DNA from: JBBRVW01 sp038246545
GTDB lineage: Bacteria > Actinomycetota > Actinomycetes > JACCUZ01
DNA length: 64,000 nucleotides
Assembly (NCBI GenBank): GCA_038246545.1
Contig: JBBRVW010000019.1
Location: forward strand, 1 to 64,000
Direction: 5' to 3'
Positions 34,679 to 42,216 of the stretch are shown here, in pieces (the first letter of the stretch is position 1; the number at the start of each line of letters is the position of its first letter). The notes under the pieces are model-generated. The model made no database searches and was not told the DNA's origin. It was given only the letters and a program-made list of their open reading frames with translations. Made by a program: the position numbers and the translations under genes.

Positions 34679-36181
34679 ATGTCCGCCTCCTCCGAGGCCC
34701 CGCCCCGTCCAGACGCGCCCCGGTCCACCACCGGGCTCGACGGCTTCTTCCGCATCACCGAGCGCGGCTCGACCCTGAGCCGCGAGATCCGCGGTGGCGT
34801 CGTGACGTTCTTCACGATGGCCTACATCGTGGTGCTGAACCCCCTCATCATCGGCACCGTCCCGGACGCCGACGGCAAGTTCCTCGGTGGCGGCGACGTC
34901 CCTGACCTGGCTCTCGTCGCGGCGGCGACCGCGCTGGTTGCCGGTGTCCTGACCATCCTCATGGGGGTGGTGGCTAACTTCCCGCTGGCGCTGGCCACCG
35001 GCCTGGGCCTGAACGCCTTCGTCGCCTTCTCGATCGCCTCGGAGATGAGCTGGGCGGACGCGATGGGGCTGGTCGTCCTCGAGGGCCTGATCATCCTGGT
35101 CCTGGTCCTCACCGGCTTCCGCAAGGCTGTCTTCCATGCCGTGCCCCCGGCGCTGAAGGTCGCGATCAGCGTCGGCATCGGGCTGTTCATCGCCTTCATC
35201 GGGCTGGTCGACGCCGGCGTCGTGCGGCGCAACGCCGACGCTGCCGGGACGCCGGTGCCGGTCGGCTTCGGCGCCAACGGCGAGCTGGCCGGCTGGCCGA
35301 CCCTCGTCTTCGTGATCGGGCTGATCGCGATCATCGTGATGATGGTGCGCAAGGTGAAGGGCGCCATCCTCATCGGCATCGTCGGCGCCACGGGGCTCGC
35401 GGTGGTCATCGAGGCGATCGCCGACATCGGGCCGAGCTTCATCGCGCCCGGGAAGATCAACCCCCATGGGTGGGGTCTCAACGTCCCCGTCTTCCCGGAC
35501 AAGGTGGTCGAGACGCCGGACTTCGGGCTGCTCGGCGACTTCAGCCTGCTGGGTTCGTGGGACCGCGTCGGGTTCGTCGCCGCGGTGCTGTTCGTCTTCA
35601 CCCTGCTGCTGGCCGACTTCTTCGACACCATGGGCACGATGACGGCGATCGGGGCCGAGGCCGGGCTGCTCGACGAGACCGGTTCGCCGGTGAACGCGCA
35701 GCGGATCCTGATCGTCGACTCGATCGGGGCGGCGGCTGGTGGCGTCGCATCGGTGTCCAGCAACACGTCGTACATCGAGTCGGCTGCAGGCGTCGGGGAG
35801 GGCGCGCGCACCGGTCTGGCGAGCGTCGTCACGGGCGTGCTGTTCCTGTTCGCGACCTTCCTGTCGCCGCTGGTGAAGATCGTGCCCTACGAGGCGGCGA
35901 CGCCGGCCCTGGTGGTGGTCGGCTTCCTGATGATGATGCAGGTCCGCGGCATCGACTGGGACGACGTGGAGATCGCCATCCCGGCGTTCCTCACGATCAT
36001 CCTGATGCCGTTCACCTACTCGATCACCGTCGGCATCGGTGCCGGGTTCGTCACCTACGTCATCATCAAGCTGGTGCGCGGCAAGGCCGCCCAGATCCAC
36101 CCGCTGCTCTGGGGGGTCGCGGCGATGTTCGTGCTCTACTTCGCGATCAACCCGCTGGAGCAGCTGCTCGGCGTGAAGTGA
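34679..36181 (+). CDS. NCS2 family nucleobase permease (AzgA-like)
   Basis: 500 residues with about twelve to fourteen membrane segments. GVVTFFTMAYIVVLNPLII, ATGLGLNAFVAFSI and the central LLLADFFDTMGTMTAIGAEAG are hallmarks of the AzgA/PbuG (COG2252) branch, which imports adenine, guanine or hypoxanthine with protons. SNTSYIESAAGVGEGARTGL is the second signature. ATG 34679 follows GCGAGG. The 160-base leader shows no purine riboswitch that I can recognise. Its 3' end overlaps the convergent EAL gene by 35 bases. Confidence 0.92.
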   Translation: MSASSEAPPRPDAPRSTTGLDGFFRITERGSTLSREIRGGVVTFFTMAYIVVLNPLIIGTVPDADGKFLGGGDVPDLALVAAATALVAGVLTILMGVVANFPLALATGLGLNAFVAFSIASEMSWADAMGLVVLEGLIILVLVLTGFRKAVFHAVPPALKVAISVGIGLFIAFIGLVDAGVVRRNADAAGTPVPVGFGANGELAGWPTLVFVIGLIAIIVMMVRKVKGAILIGIVGATGLAVVIEAIADIGPSFIAPGKINPHGWGLNVPVFPDKVVETPDFGLLGDFSLLGSWDRVGFVAAVLFVFTLLLADFFDTMGTMTAIGAEAGLLDETGSPVNAQRILIVDSIGAAAGGVASVSSNTSYIESAAGVGEGARTGLASVVTGVLFLFATFLSPLVKIVPYEAATPALVVVGFLMMMQVRGIDWDDVEIAIPAFLTIILMPFTYSITVGIGAGFVTYVIIKLVRGKAAQIHPLLWGVAAMFVLYFAINPLEQLLGVK

Positions 36182-37391
36182 CCTCGTCGTCCCGCTGCGA
36201 GGGCAGTCGCTCGCGCAGCGGGACCGGCGAGAGGTCGGAGGCGGGGCCCGGCCGGCCGAAGTACCAGCCCTGGCCGTGGTCGACGCCGCAGGCGAGCAGC
36301 GCCTCGGCGTCCTGCGCCGTCTCCACGCCCTCGGCCACGACCGAGGCGTCGCAGCCGTGGGCGAAGTCGACCATGGAGCTGACCAGGCTGCGCAGCACCG
36401 GGTCGTGGGCGACCCCGTCGACGATCGTCCGGTCCAGCTTGATGACGTCCGGCGTCGTGAGCACGATGTGGCGCAACGACGAGAAGCCGGCGCCGACGTC
36501 GTCGATGGCCAGCCGCATCCCGCCCTCGCGAAGCGGCCGCAGCACCGCCAGCATCGCGTCGTAGTCCAGGACCTGGTCGTGCTCGGAGAGCTCGAGCAGG
36601 ACCCGGTCGAGCGGCAGGAGGCCGAGCAGCTGGCCGCACTCCGGCGTCAGCAGCGTGGCGGGTGAGACGTTCATCGAGACGTAGCCGTCGACCACGTCGA
36701 GGTGCTCGGCCGCCCGCTCGAGCGCGAGCAGCTCGAGCCGGTGCCCGCGGCCGACGGTGTGGGCCTCGTGGAAGACGACGTCCGGGGCCTTGCCCCAGTC
36801 CTGGGGGAACCGGCTGAGCGCCTCGGCGCCGACCCGGTCGGAGGTGGCGAGCTCGACGATCGGCTGCAGCACCACTACCGGGCCGCCCGCGGCCATCAAG
36901 GGGACGAGTCGTCCCTCGACCTCGTCGCGGCGGGCCGTCTCCCGCACGTCCGGCTCGATGATGACCGAGGCGGCCCGCGCCAGCACCTCCATCAGCGCCT
37001 TGTCGCGCTTGGAGAGTGCCTTGTCCGTGGTGAGGCCCGCGGCGCAGAACGTGCCGTACAGCTCGCCGTTGCTGAGCACGACCGGGACGGAGACGTAGCT
37101 GCGGATCCGCGGCACCCGCGCCGCCGGCAGCTGCATCGCCTCGGGGTGCTTGCGCACGTCGGGGATGACGGCCGGCAGCCGGCCGTCGAGGATCGCCTGG
37201 CAGAAGGTGGTGTCCTGCGGCTGGGTCGCGCCCTCCCGGAAGAGGAACGGCACCGAGGAGTCCACGACCTCGAGGTGCTGGGTCGTCCCGTCCAGCCGGG
37301 AGAGGAAGGCCACGGAGAGGTTGAGCCCGTCCTTGGCCGTCCGCAGCAGCTCGGCGACCTGCTCCTCGGTTGCAGTCCGCTGCCTGGCCAT
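36147..37391 (-). CDS. GAF-EAL cyclic-di-GMP phosphodiesterase
   Basis: 414 residues: GAF domain (about 10-155) and EAL domain (about 165-400). EAL residues are largely intact: GAEALSRF (the EAL Glu), MNVSP (Asn), LLELSEHD (Glu), IDDVGAGFSSL (Asp pair), VIKLDRTI (Lys) and VAEGVET, so it should hydrolyse c-di-GMP to pGpG. No membrane segment; cytoplasmic. The ATG at 37391 follows GAGGAGGT. It likely opposes the GAF-GGDEF cyclase at 2.2-3.2 kb. Confidence 0.9.
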   Translation of the reverse strand: MARQRTATEEQVAELLRTAKDGLNLSVAFLSRLDGTTQHLEVVDSSVPFLFREGATQPQDTTFCQAILDGRLPAVIPDVRKHPEAMQLPAARVPRIRSYVSVPVVLSNGELYGTFCAAGLTTDKALSKRDKALMEVLARAASVIIEPDVRETARRDEVEGRLVPLMAAGGPVVVLQPIVELATSDRVGAEALSRFPQDWGKAPDVVFHEAHTVGRGHRLELLALERAAEHLDVVDGYVSMNVSPATLLTPECGQLLGLLPLDRVLLELSEHDQVLDYDAMLAVLRPLREGGMRLAIDDVGAGFSSLRHIVLTTPDVIKLDRTIVDGVAHDPVLRSLVSSMVDFAHGCDASVVAEGVETAQDAEALLACGVDHGQGWYFGRPGPASDLSPVPLRERLPSQRDDEVTSRRAAAPAG

Positions 37392-37546
37392 CGCCGGGAC
37401 CTCCTCGGGGACGTCGGAGTGCCTCGCGTGGCGTCGGTACCCGCGGTTGCCCCGCGTGCTTCATCGGCAGCTGGGTGGTGGATCTTCACCTGGTCCGGGT
37501 CATCCGTTCGGCCGGACCGCCGAACGGGTGCGGCAGACTGCCGCCG

Positions 37547-37987
37547 GTGAGCGCCGACCACGACCTCCCGGTCGACCCGGACGTCGACGTGCACGACCCG
37601 GTTGCGGGCTGGGACGTCCTCGCCGTCGTCGCCGCGGGCGGTGCGCTGGGCAGCCTCGCGCGGTGGGGGCTGGGCGAGCTGGCCGGGTCCGCGCCGACCG
37701 GGTTCCCGTGGGCGACCCTCACCGAGAACGTGTCCGGCAGCCTCGCGCTCGGGGTTCTCATGGTGCTCGTCGTCGAGGTCCGGCCGGCGTCCCGGTACCT
37801 GCGGCCGTTCGCCGGGGTGGGGCTGCTGGGCGGTTGGACGACGTTCTCGACGTACGCCCTGGACACCCGCACCCTGCTCGCGAGCGACCGGGTCGCCACC
37901 GCCGTGCTGTACGTCGGGGGCACGCTGGTCCTCGGGCTGCTCGGCTGCCTGGCCGGCCTGCGCGTCACCCGGCGGGTGGTCCGGTGA
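37547..37987 (+). CDS. crcB: Fluoride channel FluC/CrcB, subunit 1
   Basis: 146 residues with four membrane segments. The motifs GGALGSLARWG, the channel asparagine in LTENVSGSLALG and GGWTTFSTYALDT are those of FluC fluoride exporters. It starts at GTG 37547; the earlier in-frame region overlaps the EAL promoter. Its stop overlaps the next gene (GTGA). It has a hydrophilic N-terminal extension of about 25 residues that its partner lacks. No fluoride riboswitch was recognised upstream. Confidence 0.88.
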   Translation: MSADHDLPVDPDVDVHDPVAGWDVLAVVAAGGALGSLARWGLGELAGSAPTGFPWATLTENVSGSLALGVLMVLVVEVRPASRYLRPFAGVGLLGGWTTFSTYALDTRTLLASDRVATAVLYVGGTLVLGLLGCLAGLRVTRRVVR

Positions 37988-38358
37988 CGGTCCTGCTCGT
38001 GCTGCTGGGCGGTGCGGTCGGGGCGCCGAGCCGCTACCTCCTGGACCGCTGGGTGCAGTCGCGGCACGCCTCGACCTTCCCGTGGGGGACCTTCACCGTC
38101 AACGTGGCCGGGTCCCTCGTCCTCGGCCTGGTCGCTGGGGGCGTGGCCGGCTCCGACGGCCCGGCGTGGCTGCTGAGCGTGCTCGGCACCGGCTTCTGCG
38201 GTGCTCTGACGACGTTCTCGACGTTCTCGTTCGAGACCATCCGGCTGGTCGAGGAGGCGGCGACCCGGGTCGCGGTCGCCGGTCTCGTGCTCAGCGTCGC
38301 CGCGGGCCTGGCGGGCTGCGCCGCCGGCTGGTCGCTGGGCTCGGCGCTGGTCGGCTGA
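37984..38358 (+). CDS. crcB: Fluoride channel FluC/CrcB, subunit 2
   Basis: 124 residues with four membrane segments: GGAVGAPSRYLLDR, FTVNVAGSLVLG (channel Asn) and GALTTFSTFSFET. Tandem crcB genes are common in Gram-positive bacteria, where the two subunits can pair in opposite orientations to build the fluoride pore. GTG 37984 overlaps the stop of the first subunit, so both are made together. Confidence 0.9.
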   Translation: MTVLLVLLGGAVGAPSRYLLDRWVQSRHASTFPWGTFTVNVAGSLVLGLVAGGVAGSDGPAWLLSVLGTGFCGALTTFSTFSFETIRLVEEAATRVAVAGLVLSVAAGLAGCAAGWSLGSALVG

Positions 38359-38439
38359 CGGGCGCGCAGGGGCAACGTTGCGGTCCGCAGGAAGCGCGGT
38401 CGCAGGGGCTCCGGACGAGAAGGTGGAGGGAACCGGCCC

Positions 38440-38881
38440 ATGACGACGGCGCAGCGCGGCGGACCCCGGACGGTGCTCGTCAGCAACGAGGCGCCCTGGC
38501 GGCTGCGGCCGTGGTCCCGGCGCTCGGGCTGCTGGAGCGCGAGGTGCAGGTCGGCCCCGCGTACGCCGAGTCGGTCGGCCGGCTGACCGAGCCGGTGGTC
38601 GCCCTGGTCGACGCCCGGCACGACCTCCCGGCGGCCCGCGACCTCACCCGCGTGCTGCGCGAGCACGACGAGCGCTGACCCAGGTGTGGGGGCTCGAGGG
38701 CTCGTCGTCGACCCGCACGGTCGACGTGCACGTGCGGCGGGTGCGGGCGGCGCTCGGTGAGCACGGGGACCTCGTCGGCACCGTGCGGCGGGTGGGGTAC
38801 AAGTTCGCCCTCCCGACGTGGCGGACGGCGTCCGGCTCGATGACCGCCTCCGACCGGGAGGACCTCGGCCGCGCCGGCTGA
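38440..38881 (+). pseudogene. Remnant of a winged-helix response regulator (GlnR/OmpR type)
   Basis: Fragments in three frames. ATG 38440 (after GGTGGAGGG) encodes about 17 residues (TVLVSNEA); after a one-base shift near 38488-38495 (CCC, probably CCCC) comes ALGLLEREVQVGPAYAESVG ... VALVDARHDL, the first half of a GlnR-like receiver, ending at 38678. A third frame begins LTQVWGLEG and continues RTVDVHVRRVRAALG ... VGTVRRVGYKF, the recognition helix and wing of an OmpR-type DNA-binding domain. About 110 residues joining receiver and DNA-binding parts are missing. It should be non-functional. Confidence 0.75.
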
Positions 38882-38977
38882 GGGCTGCTCGCTCGCTGCG
38901 ACCGGCGTACTGTCACCTGCAGGAGAGTTCCGCTGCCCAGGACCCGGCAGGTCGTCCGAGCCGCGGAAGGTGTCGTC

Positions 38978-39088
38978 GTGACAGGCACGGTGCTCGCGTC
39001 GTCGGCCGCAGGCCGTGGCCGTCGTGACGTGCCGGGCACCGGTGACCCGCGCTCCGGTCGGGCTCGTGTCCGTGCCTCGGGGCCATGA
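38978..39088 (+). CDS. Possible 36-residue leader ORF before the GAF-ANTAR gene
   Basis: GTG 38978 lies seven bases after GGAAGG and the frame ends in a TGA overlapping the start of the next gene (ATGA). The peptide is Arg/Gly-rich with no known motif. It may serve only to couple translation; it could equally be chance. Confidence 0.25.
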   Translation: MTGTVLASSAAGRGRRDVPGTGDPRSGRARVRASGP

Positions 39089-39822
39089 CGACCGACCGGG
39101 AAGTGGTGCACGCGCTGGTGGCCGCGGAGCCGACGCTGCCCGGTGACCCGCACGGCACCGCGGGTGCCCTGCGTCGGCTGTGCACCGCGGCCGTGAGGTC
39201 GCTGCCGGCCGGGGGGGCCGGTGTGAGCCTGATGAGCGGCGAGGGGGTGCGGGGAGTGGCAGCGGCCTCGGATGCGGCCAGTGAGCGCATCGACGAGCTG
39301 CAGTTCACCCTCGGGGAGGGGCCGTGCATCGACGCGTTCCGCTCTCGGCGGCCGGTCCTCGAGCCCGACATGAGGGCTGGCGGGTCGGCTCGCTGGCCGG
39401 CCTACGGTCCGGCCGCGTGCGGGGAGGGTCTGCGGGCCGCGTTCGCCTTCCCCCTGCAGGTCGGCGCGGTCCGGCTGGGGGTGCTGGACGTGTACCGGCG
39501 CAGCCCGGGGACGTTGAGCGCACCGCAGCTGGCGCAGGCGCTGACGTTCGCCGACGTGGCGACCACGATGCTGCTGGACGGCCAGGAGCAGGCTGCGCCC
39601 GGCTCGGCGGCGGACGGGCTCGACGAGGTCTTCGAGTACCGGTTCGAGCTGTACCAGGCGCAGGGCATGGTGATGGTGCAGCTGGCTGTCAGCCTCGTCG
39701 AGGCACTGGTCGTGATTCGGGCGTACGCTTTCTCTCACGACCGTGACCTCGCCGACGTCGCACGCGACGTGGTGACCGGTGGGCTCCGCCTGGACGATGC
39801 CCGAGGTGACCATGTGAGGTGA
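39085..39822 (+). CDS. GAF and ANTAR domain protein
   Basis: 245 residues. GAF domain (about 25-165) shows LQFTLGEGPCIDAFRSRRPV and FAFPLQVGAVRLGVLDVYR. The C-terminal ANTAR domain (about 185-240) shows YQAQGMVMVQLAVSLVEAL and LADVARDVVTGGL. ANTAR proteins bind paired RNA hairpins and act as antiterminators; GAF would sense a small ligand. Target RNAs are not identifiable here. It lies just downstream of the decayed response regulator and upstream of a second GAF-ANTAR gene. Confidence 0.88.
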   Translation: MTTDREVVHALVAAEPTLPGDPHGTAGALRRLCTAAVRSLPAGGAGVSLMSGEGVRGVAAASDAASERIDELQFTLGEGPCIDAFRSRRPVLEPDMRAGGSARWPAYGPAACGEGLRAAFAFPLQVGAVRLGVLDVYRRSPGTLSAPQLAQALTFADVATTMLLDGQEQAAPGSAADGLDEVFEYRFELYQAQGMVMVQLAVSLVEALVVIRAYAFSHDRDLADVARDVVTGGLRLDDARGDHVR

Positions 39823-39868
39823 CTACCGAGGTCAGCCGGCGCGGCGCATATCGACCGGGGAGGTTCAG

Positions 39869-40915
39869 ATGACTGTCGTGTCCACCCGACGCCTGGCCGA
39901 CGTGTTCGTCGAGCTGGCCGACACCCTCGTCGACGACTTCGACGTGATCGAGTTCCTGATCATGGTCGCGCACCGCACCTCCGAGCTCATCGGGGCGGCG
40001 GACGTCGGGATCCTGCTGGCGGACCAGCGCGGGAACCTGCAGTTCATGGCGGGCTCCAACGAGGACGTCACGCGGCTCGAGCTGTTCCAGGTCCAGGTGC
40101 ATGAGGGTCCGTGCCTGGACGCGTTCCGGGACGGCCAGCCGGTCGTGAACGCCGCGCTGGACGGCGCCCCGGACCGCTGGCCGCGCTTCGCGCCCCGCGC
40201 TGTGGAAGCCGGCTACCTGTCGGTGCACGCGTTCCCGCTGCGCCTGCGGGACCAGGTCATCGGCGCCATCGGCGTGTTCGGCAAGGACGACGTCCGCTGG
40301 GACGACACCGACGTCCACATCGCTCAGACGCTCGCGCACGTGGCCACCATCGGCCTGCTGCAGGAACGGGCGGTGCGCCGGGGGGCGGTCCTGTCCGAGC
40401 AGCTGCAGGCCGCGTTGAACAGCCGCATCGTCATCGAGCAGGCCAAGGGCGCCCTCGCGCAGTCCCAGGGTGTCAGCGTGGACGAGGCATTCGTCCGGTT
40501 GCGGGAGCACGCCCGCCGTTCGGGGACGCACCTCGTGGATGTGGCACATGCCGCCCTCGCCGACCCGGCAAGCGTGCCGGTGCCGCCCCCCTCGACGGGT
40601 TCCCGGACGGAGGCCGCGCCGCGCCGGCCAGCTCGTCGTGACCGCACGCCACCAGCCGGCTCACAGGTGGAGGACGCGCCTGGACCGCCCCAGGTCGGGC
40701 CGGTCGGGGACATCCTTGCCCGCGGCGACTCCCGGGACAGCGCCGCCGAGAGCCGGGACCGGGAGGCCGAGCTCCGGGGCGGCAGCGATGAGCAAGCCGG
40801 ACTCGACCGGGAGTGGTCCCGCCGGGACCGTGACGCGGCCGCGTCCGACCGCGCCGATCTTGTCGACCGGCTGCGCGGCGACGACACCTCCGACCGTGCC
40901 CCCGAGCGCGAATAG
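39869..40915 (+). CDS. GAF and ANTAR domain protein with charged C-terminal extension
   Basis: 348 residues. GAF (about 10-165) carries VQVHEGPCLDAFRDGQPVVN and FPLRLRDQVIGAIGVFG; ANTAR (about 178-230) carries LNSRIVIEQAKGALAQSQ and VDEAFVRLREHARRSG. The remaining 115 residues are Pro-rich, then an Arg/Asp/Glu-rich segment (about 285-348) with repeated RD pairs (DSRDSAAESRDREAEL, SRRDRDAAASDRADLVDRL), likely helical and possibly an interaction arm. The ATG at 39869 follows GGGGAGG. A hairpin follows its stop. Confidence 0.87.
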   Translation: MTVVSTRRLADVFVELADTLVDDFDVIEFLIMVAHRTSELIGAADVGILLADQRGNLQFMAGSNEDVTRLELFQVQVHEGPCLDAFRDGQPVVNAALDGAPDRWPRFAPRAVEAGYLSVHAFPLRLRDQVIGAIGVFGKDDVRWDDTDVHIAQTLAHVATIGLLQERAVRRGAVLSEQLQAALNSRIVIEQAKGALAQSQGVSVDEAFVRLREHARRSGTHLVDVAHAALADPASVPVPPPSTGSRTEAAPRRPARRDRTPPAGSQVEDAPGPPQVGPVGDILARGDSRDSAAESRDREAELRGGSDEQAGLDREWSRRDRDAAASDRADLVDRLRGDDTSDRAPERE

Positions 40916-40917
40916 CG

Positions 40918-40945
40918 CGCCCGCGATCGATCCACGACGCGGGCG
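40918..40945 (+). terminator. Hairpin after the second GAF-ANTAR gene
   Basis: Perfect 8-bp stem CGCCCGCG / CGCGGGCG with a 12-base loop, directly after the stop codon. No U-tract. Confidence 0.5.
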
Positions 40946-41075
40946 GTTGGCGCTGGCCGCGAACCAGCACCGCCGAGTCCACCCGGACGCGTCCCCGCGG
41001 GCAGCCGCCCCGGACCCCGGCGGGTTCACCCCGGAGGCCCAGCCTGGCCCCGGCCCGCGGCAATCCGGAGTTGTC

Positions 41076-41420
41076 ATGGCTGTCCACCCGGAACGACGGC
41101 ACGGTGCGATCACGAGCCCGGACGCCGAGTGCGCCCTGTGGGGCGAGCTCGACATGTTCACCGCCGAGACGGCCCGCACGACCGCACGGGCGGCACTGAT
41201 GAACGCCGGCCCCGGCCTGGTCATCGATGTCTCCGCAGTGACGTTCATCGACTGTTCCGGACTCGCCCCGCTCCTCGGGCTCGTCCGCGACGCACGAGCT
41301 GCCGGCGGCCGGGTCACCCTGGTCGGCGCGACAGCCGGGATGCGGCGTCTGCTCGGTGCCACCGGCCTGTCGGACGAGTTCGACCTGCGGCCGGCTCTCG
41401 CTGCGCGGCTGGCGCTCTGA
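41076..41420 (+). CDS. STAS domain protein, anti-sigma factor antagonist type
   Basis: 114 residues forming one STAS domain; VIDVSAVTFIDCSGLAPLLG holds the serine that anti-sigma kinases phosphorylate. It probably takes part in a partner-switching stress pathway; no anti-sigma kinase or sigma factor gene is present nearby. ATG 41076 follows CCGGAG. The next ORF starts inside its stop codon (TGATG). Confidence 0.85.
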   Translation: MAVHPERRHGAITSPDAECALWGELDMFTAETARTTARAALMNAGPGLVIDVSAVTFIDCSGLAPLLGLVRDARAAGGRVTLVGATAGMRRLLGATGLSDEFDLRPALAARLAL

Positions 41421-41686
41421 TGGTGTACGCCCCGCCGACGGGATTCGTGGAACCGCAGCGCGCGGACCTCGACGGGCCTGGCCTCGCCCGCCGCTTCCAC
41501 CGCTGGGCGGACTGCCCGCGGGTGCGTCACCCCGACCAGCTCCGGCCCGTCGACCGCCCGTACACCGCCGCCCGCTGCCGGGAGTGCGCAGATCCGTACG
41601 GCAACGAGGTCGAACGGTTTCCCGACGCGTGCCAGGTCGCCACCGGGTCCGGTGACCCTCCAGCGCCCCACCCCGGGGCTGCCTGA
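41420..41686 (+). CDS. Small cysteine-containing protein, function unknown
   Basis: 88 residues, start ATG 41420 overlapping the STAS stop. Contains WADCPRVRHP and RCRECADPYG with a further Cys near the end, a possible zinc-binding pattern. Composition and coupling to the STAS gene support a real gene, but I recognise no family. Confidence 0.5.
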   Translation: MVYAPPTGFVEPQRADLDGPGLARRFHRWADCPRVRHPDQLRPVDRPYTAARCRECADPYGNEVERFPDACQVATGSGDPPAPHPGAA

Positions 41687-41741
41687 CCGGCACCGCCTGA
41701 GGCGTACCCGCTCATCGCCGCTCGATCGGTCGGATGAAAGT

Positions 41742-41774
41742 TCGTTAGCGGAAGTAACGACTTCGGGGTAGGCT
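41742..41774 (+). promoter_or_regulatory. Leaderless promoter and inverted repeat upstream of marR
   Basis: A -10 element TAGGCT (41769-41774) lies seven bases before the GTG start. Just upstream is an inverted repeat TCGTTA-N7-TAACGA (41742-41760), overlapping the expected -35 region. It is a plausible autoregulatory operator for the MarR protein. Confidence 0.55.
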
Positions 41775-41781
41775 GGGGCTC

Positions 41782-42216
41782 GTGCCCACGATGACCAGCA
41801 CCGCCGAGCTGGCGAGCGCGATGCGGGTGTCGGTGATGCGGCTCAGCCGCCGCCTTCGCACCGAGCGCGCCGACCACGACCTCACCCTCACGCAGACTGC
41901 CGCGCTGGCGACCCTCGACCGGCACGGCCTGCTGACCCCGCGCGAGCTGGCCGACCACGAGCACGTCCAGCCCCCCTCCATGACCCGCACCCTGGCGGCC
42001 CTCGAGGAGCTCGGCCTCATCAGCCGCACCCCGCACGCCACCGACGGCCGCCAGCACCTGGTGGCACTCACCGCCGACGCCAAGGCCCTCCTCAGGGAGG
42101 ACCGCCGGCGCCGGGACGCGTGGCTGTCGCGGCGGCTCGCCGAGCTGACCCAGGACGAGCGCGACCTCCTGCGCGCCGCTGCCCCGCTACTCGACCGCAT
42201 CACCCGTTCCGCATGA
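41782..42216 (+). CDS. MarR family transcriptional regulator
   Basis: 144 residues with the winged helix-turn-helix LTPRELADHEHVQPPSMTRT followed by LEELGLISRTPHATDGRQ, the MarR wing with Asp and Arg. GTG 41782 is leaderless type. Its stop overlaps the MFS gene start (ATGA), so it very likely controls itself and the exporter through the inverted repeat upstream. Confidence 0.9.
   Translation: MPTMTSTAELASAMRVSVMRLSRRLRTERADHDLTLTQTAALATLDRHGLLTPRELADHEHVQPPSMTRTLAALEELGLISRTPHATDGRQHLVALTADAKALLREDRRRRDAWLSRRLAELTQDERDLLRAAAPLLDRITRSA

Noticed and set aside
38359..38439. Promoter region of an intact response regulator
   Set aside because: The gene that follows is clearly broken, so it is annotated as a remnant only.
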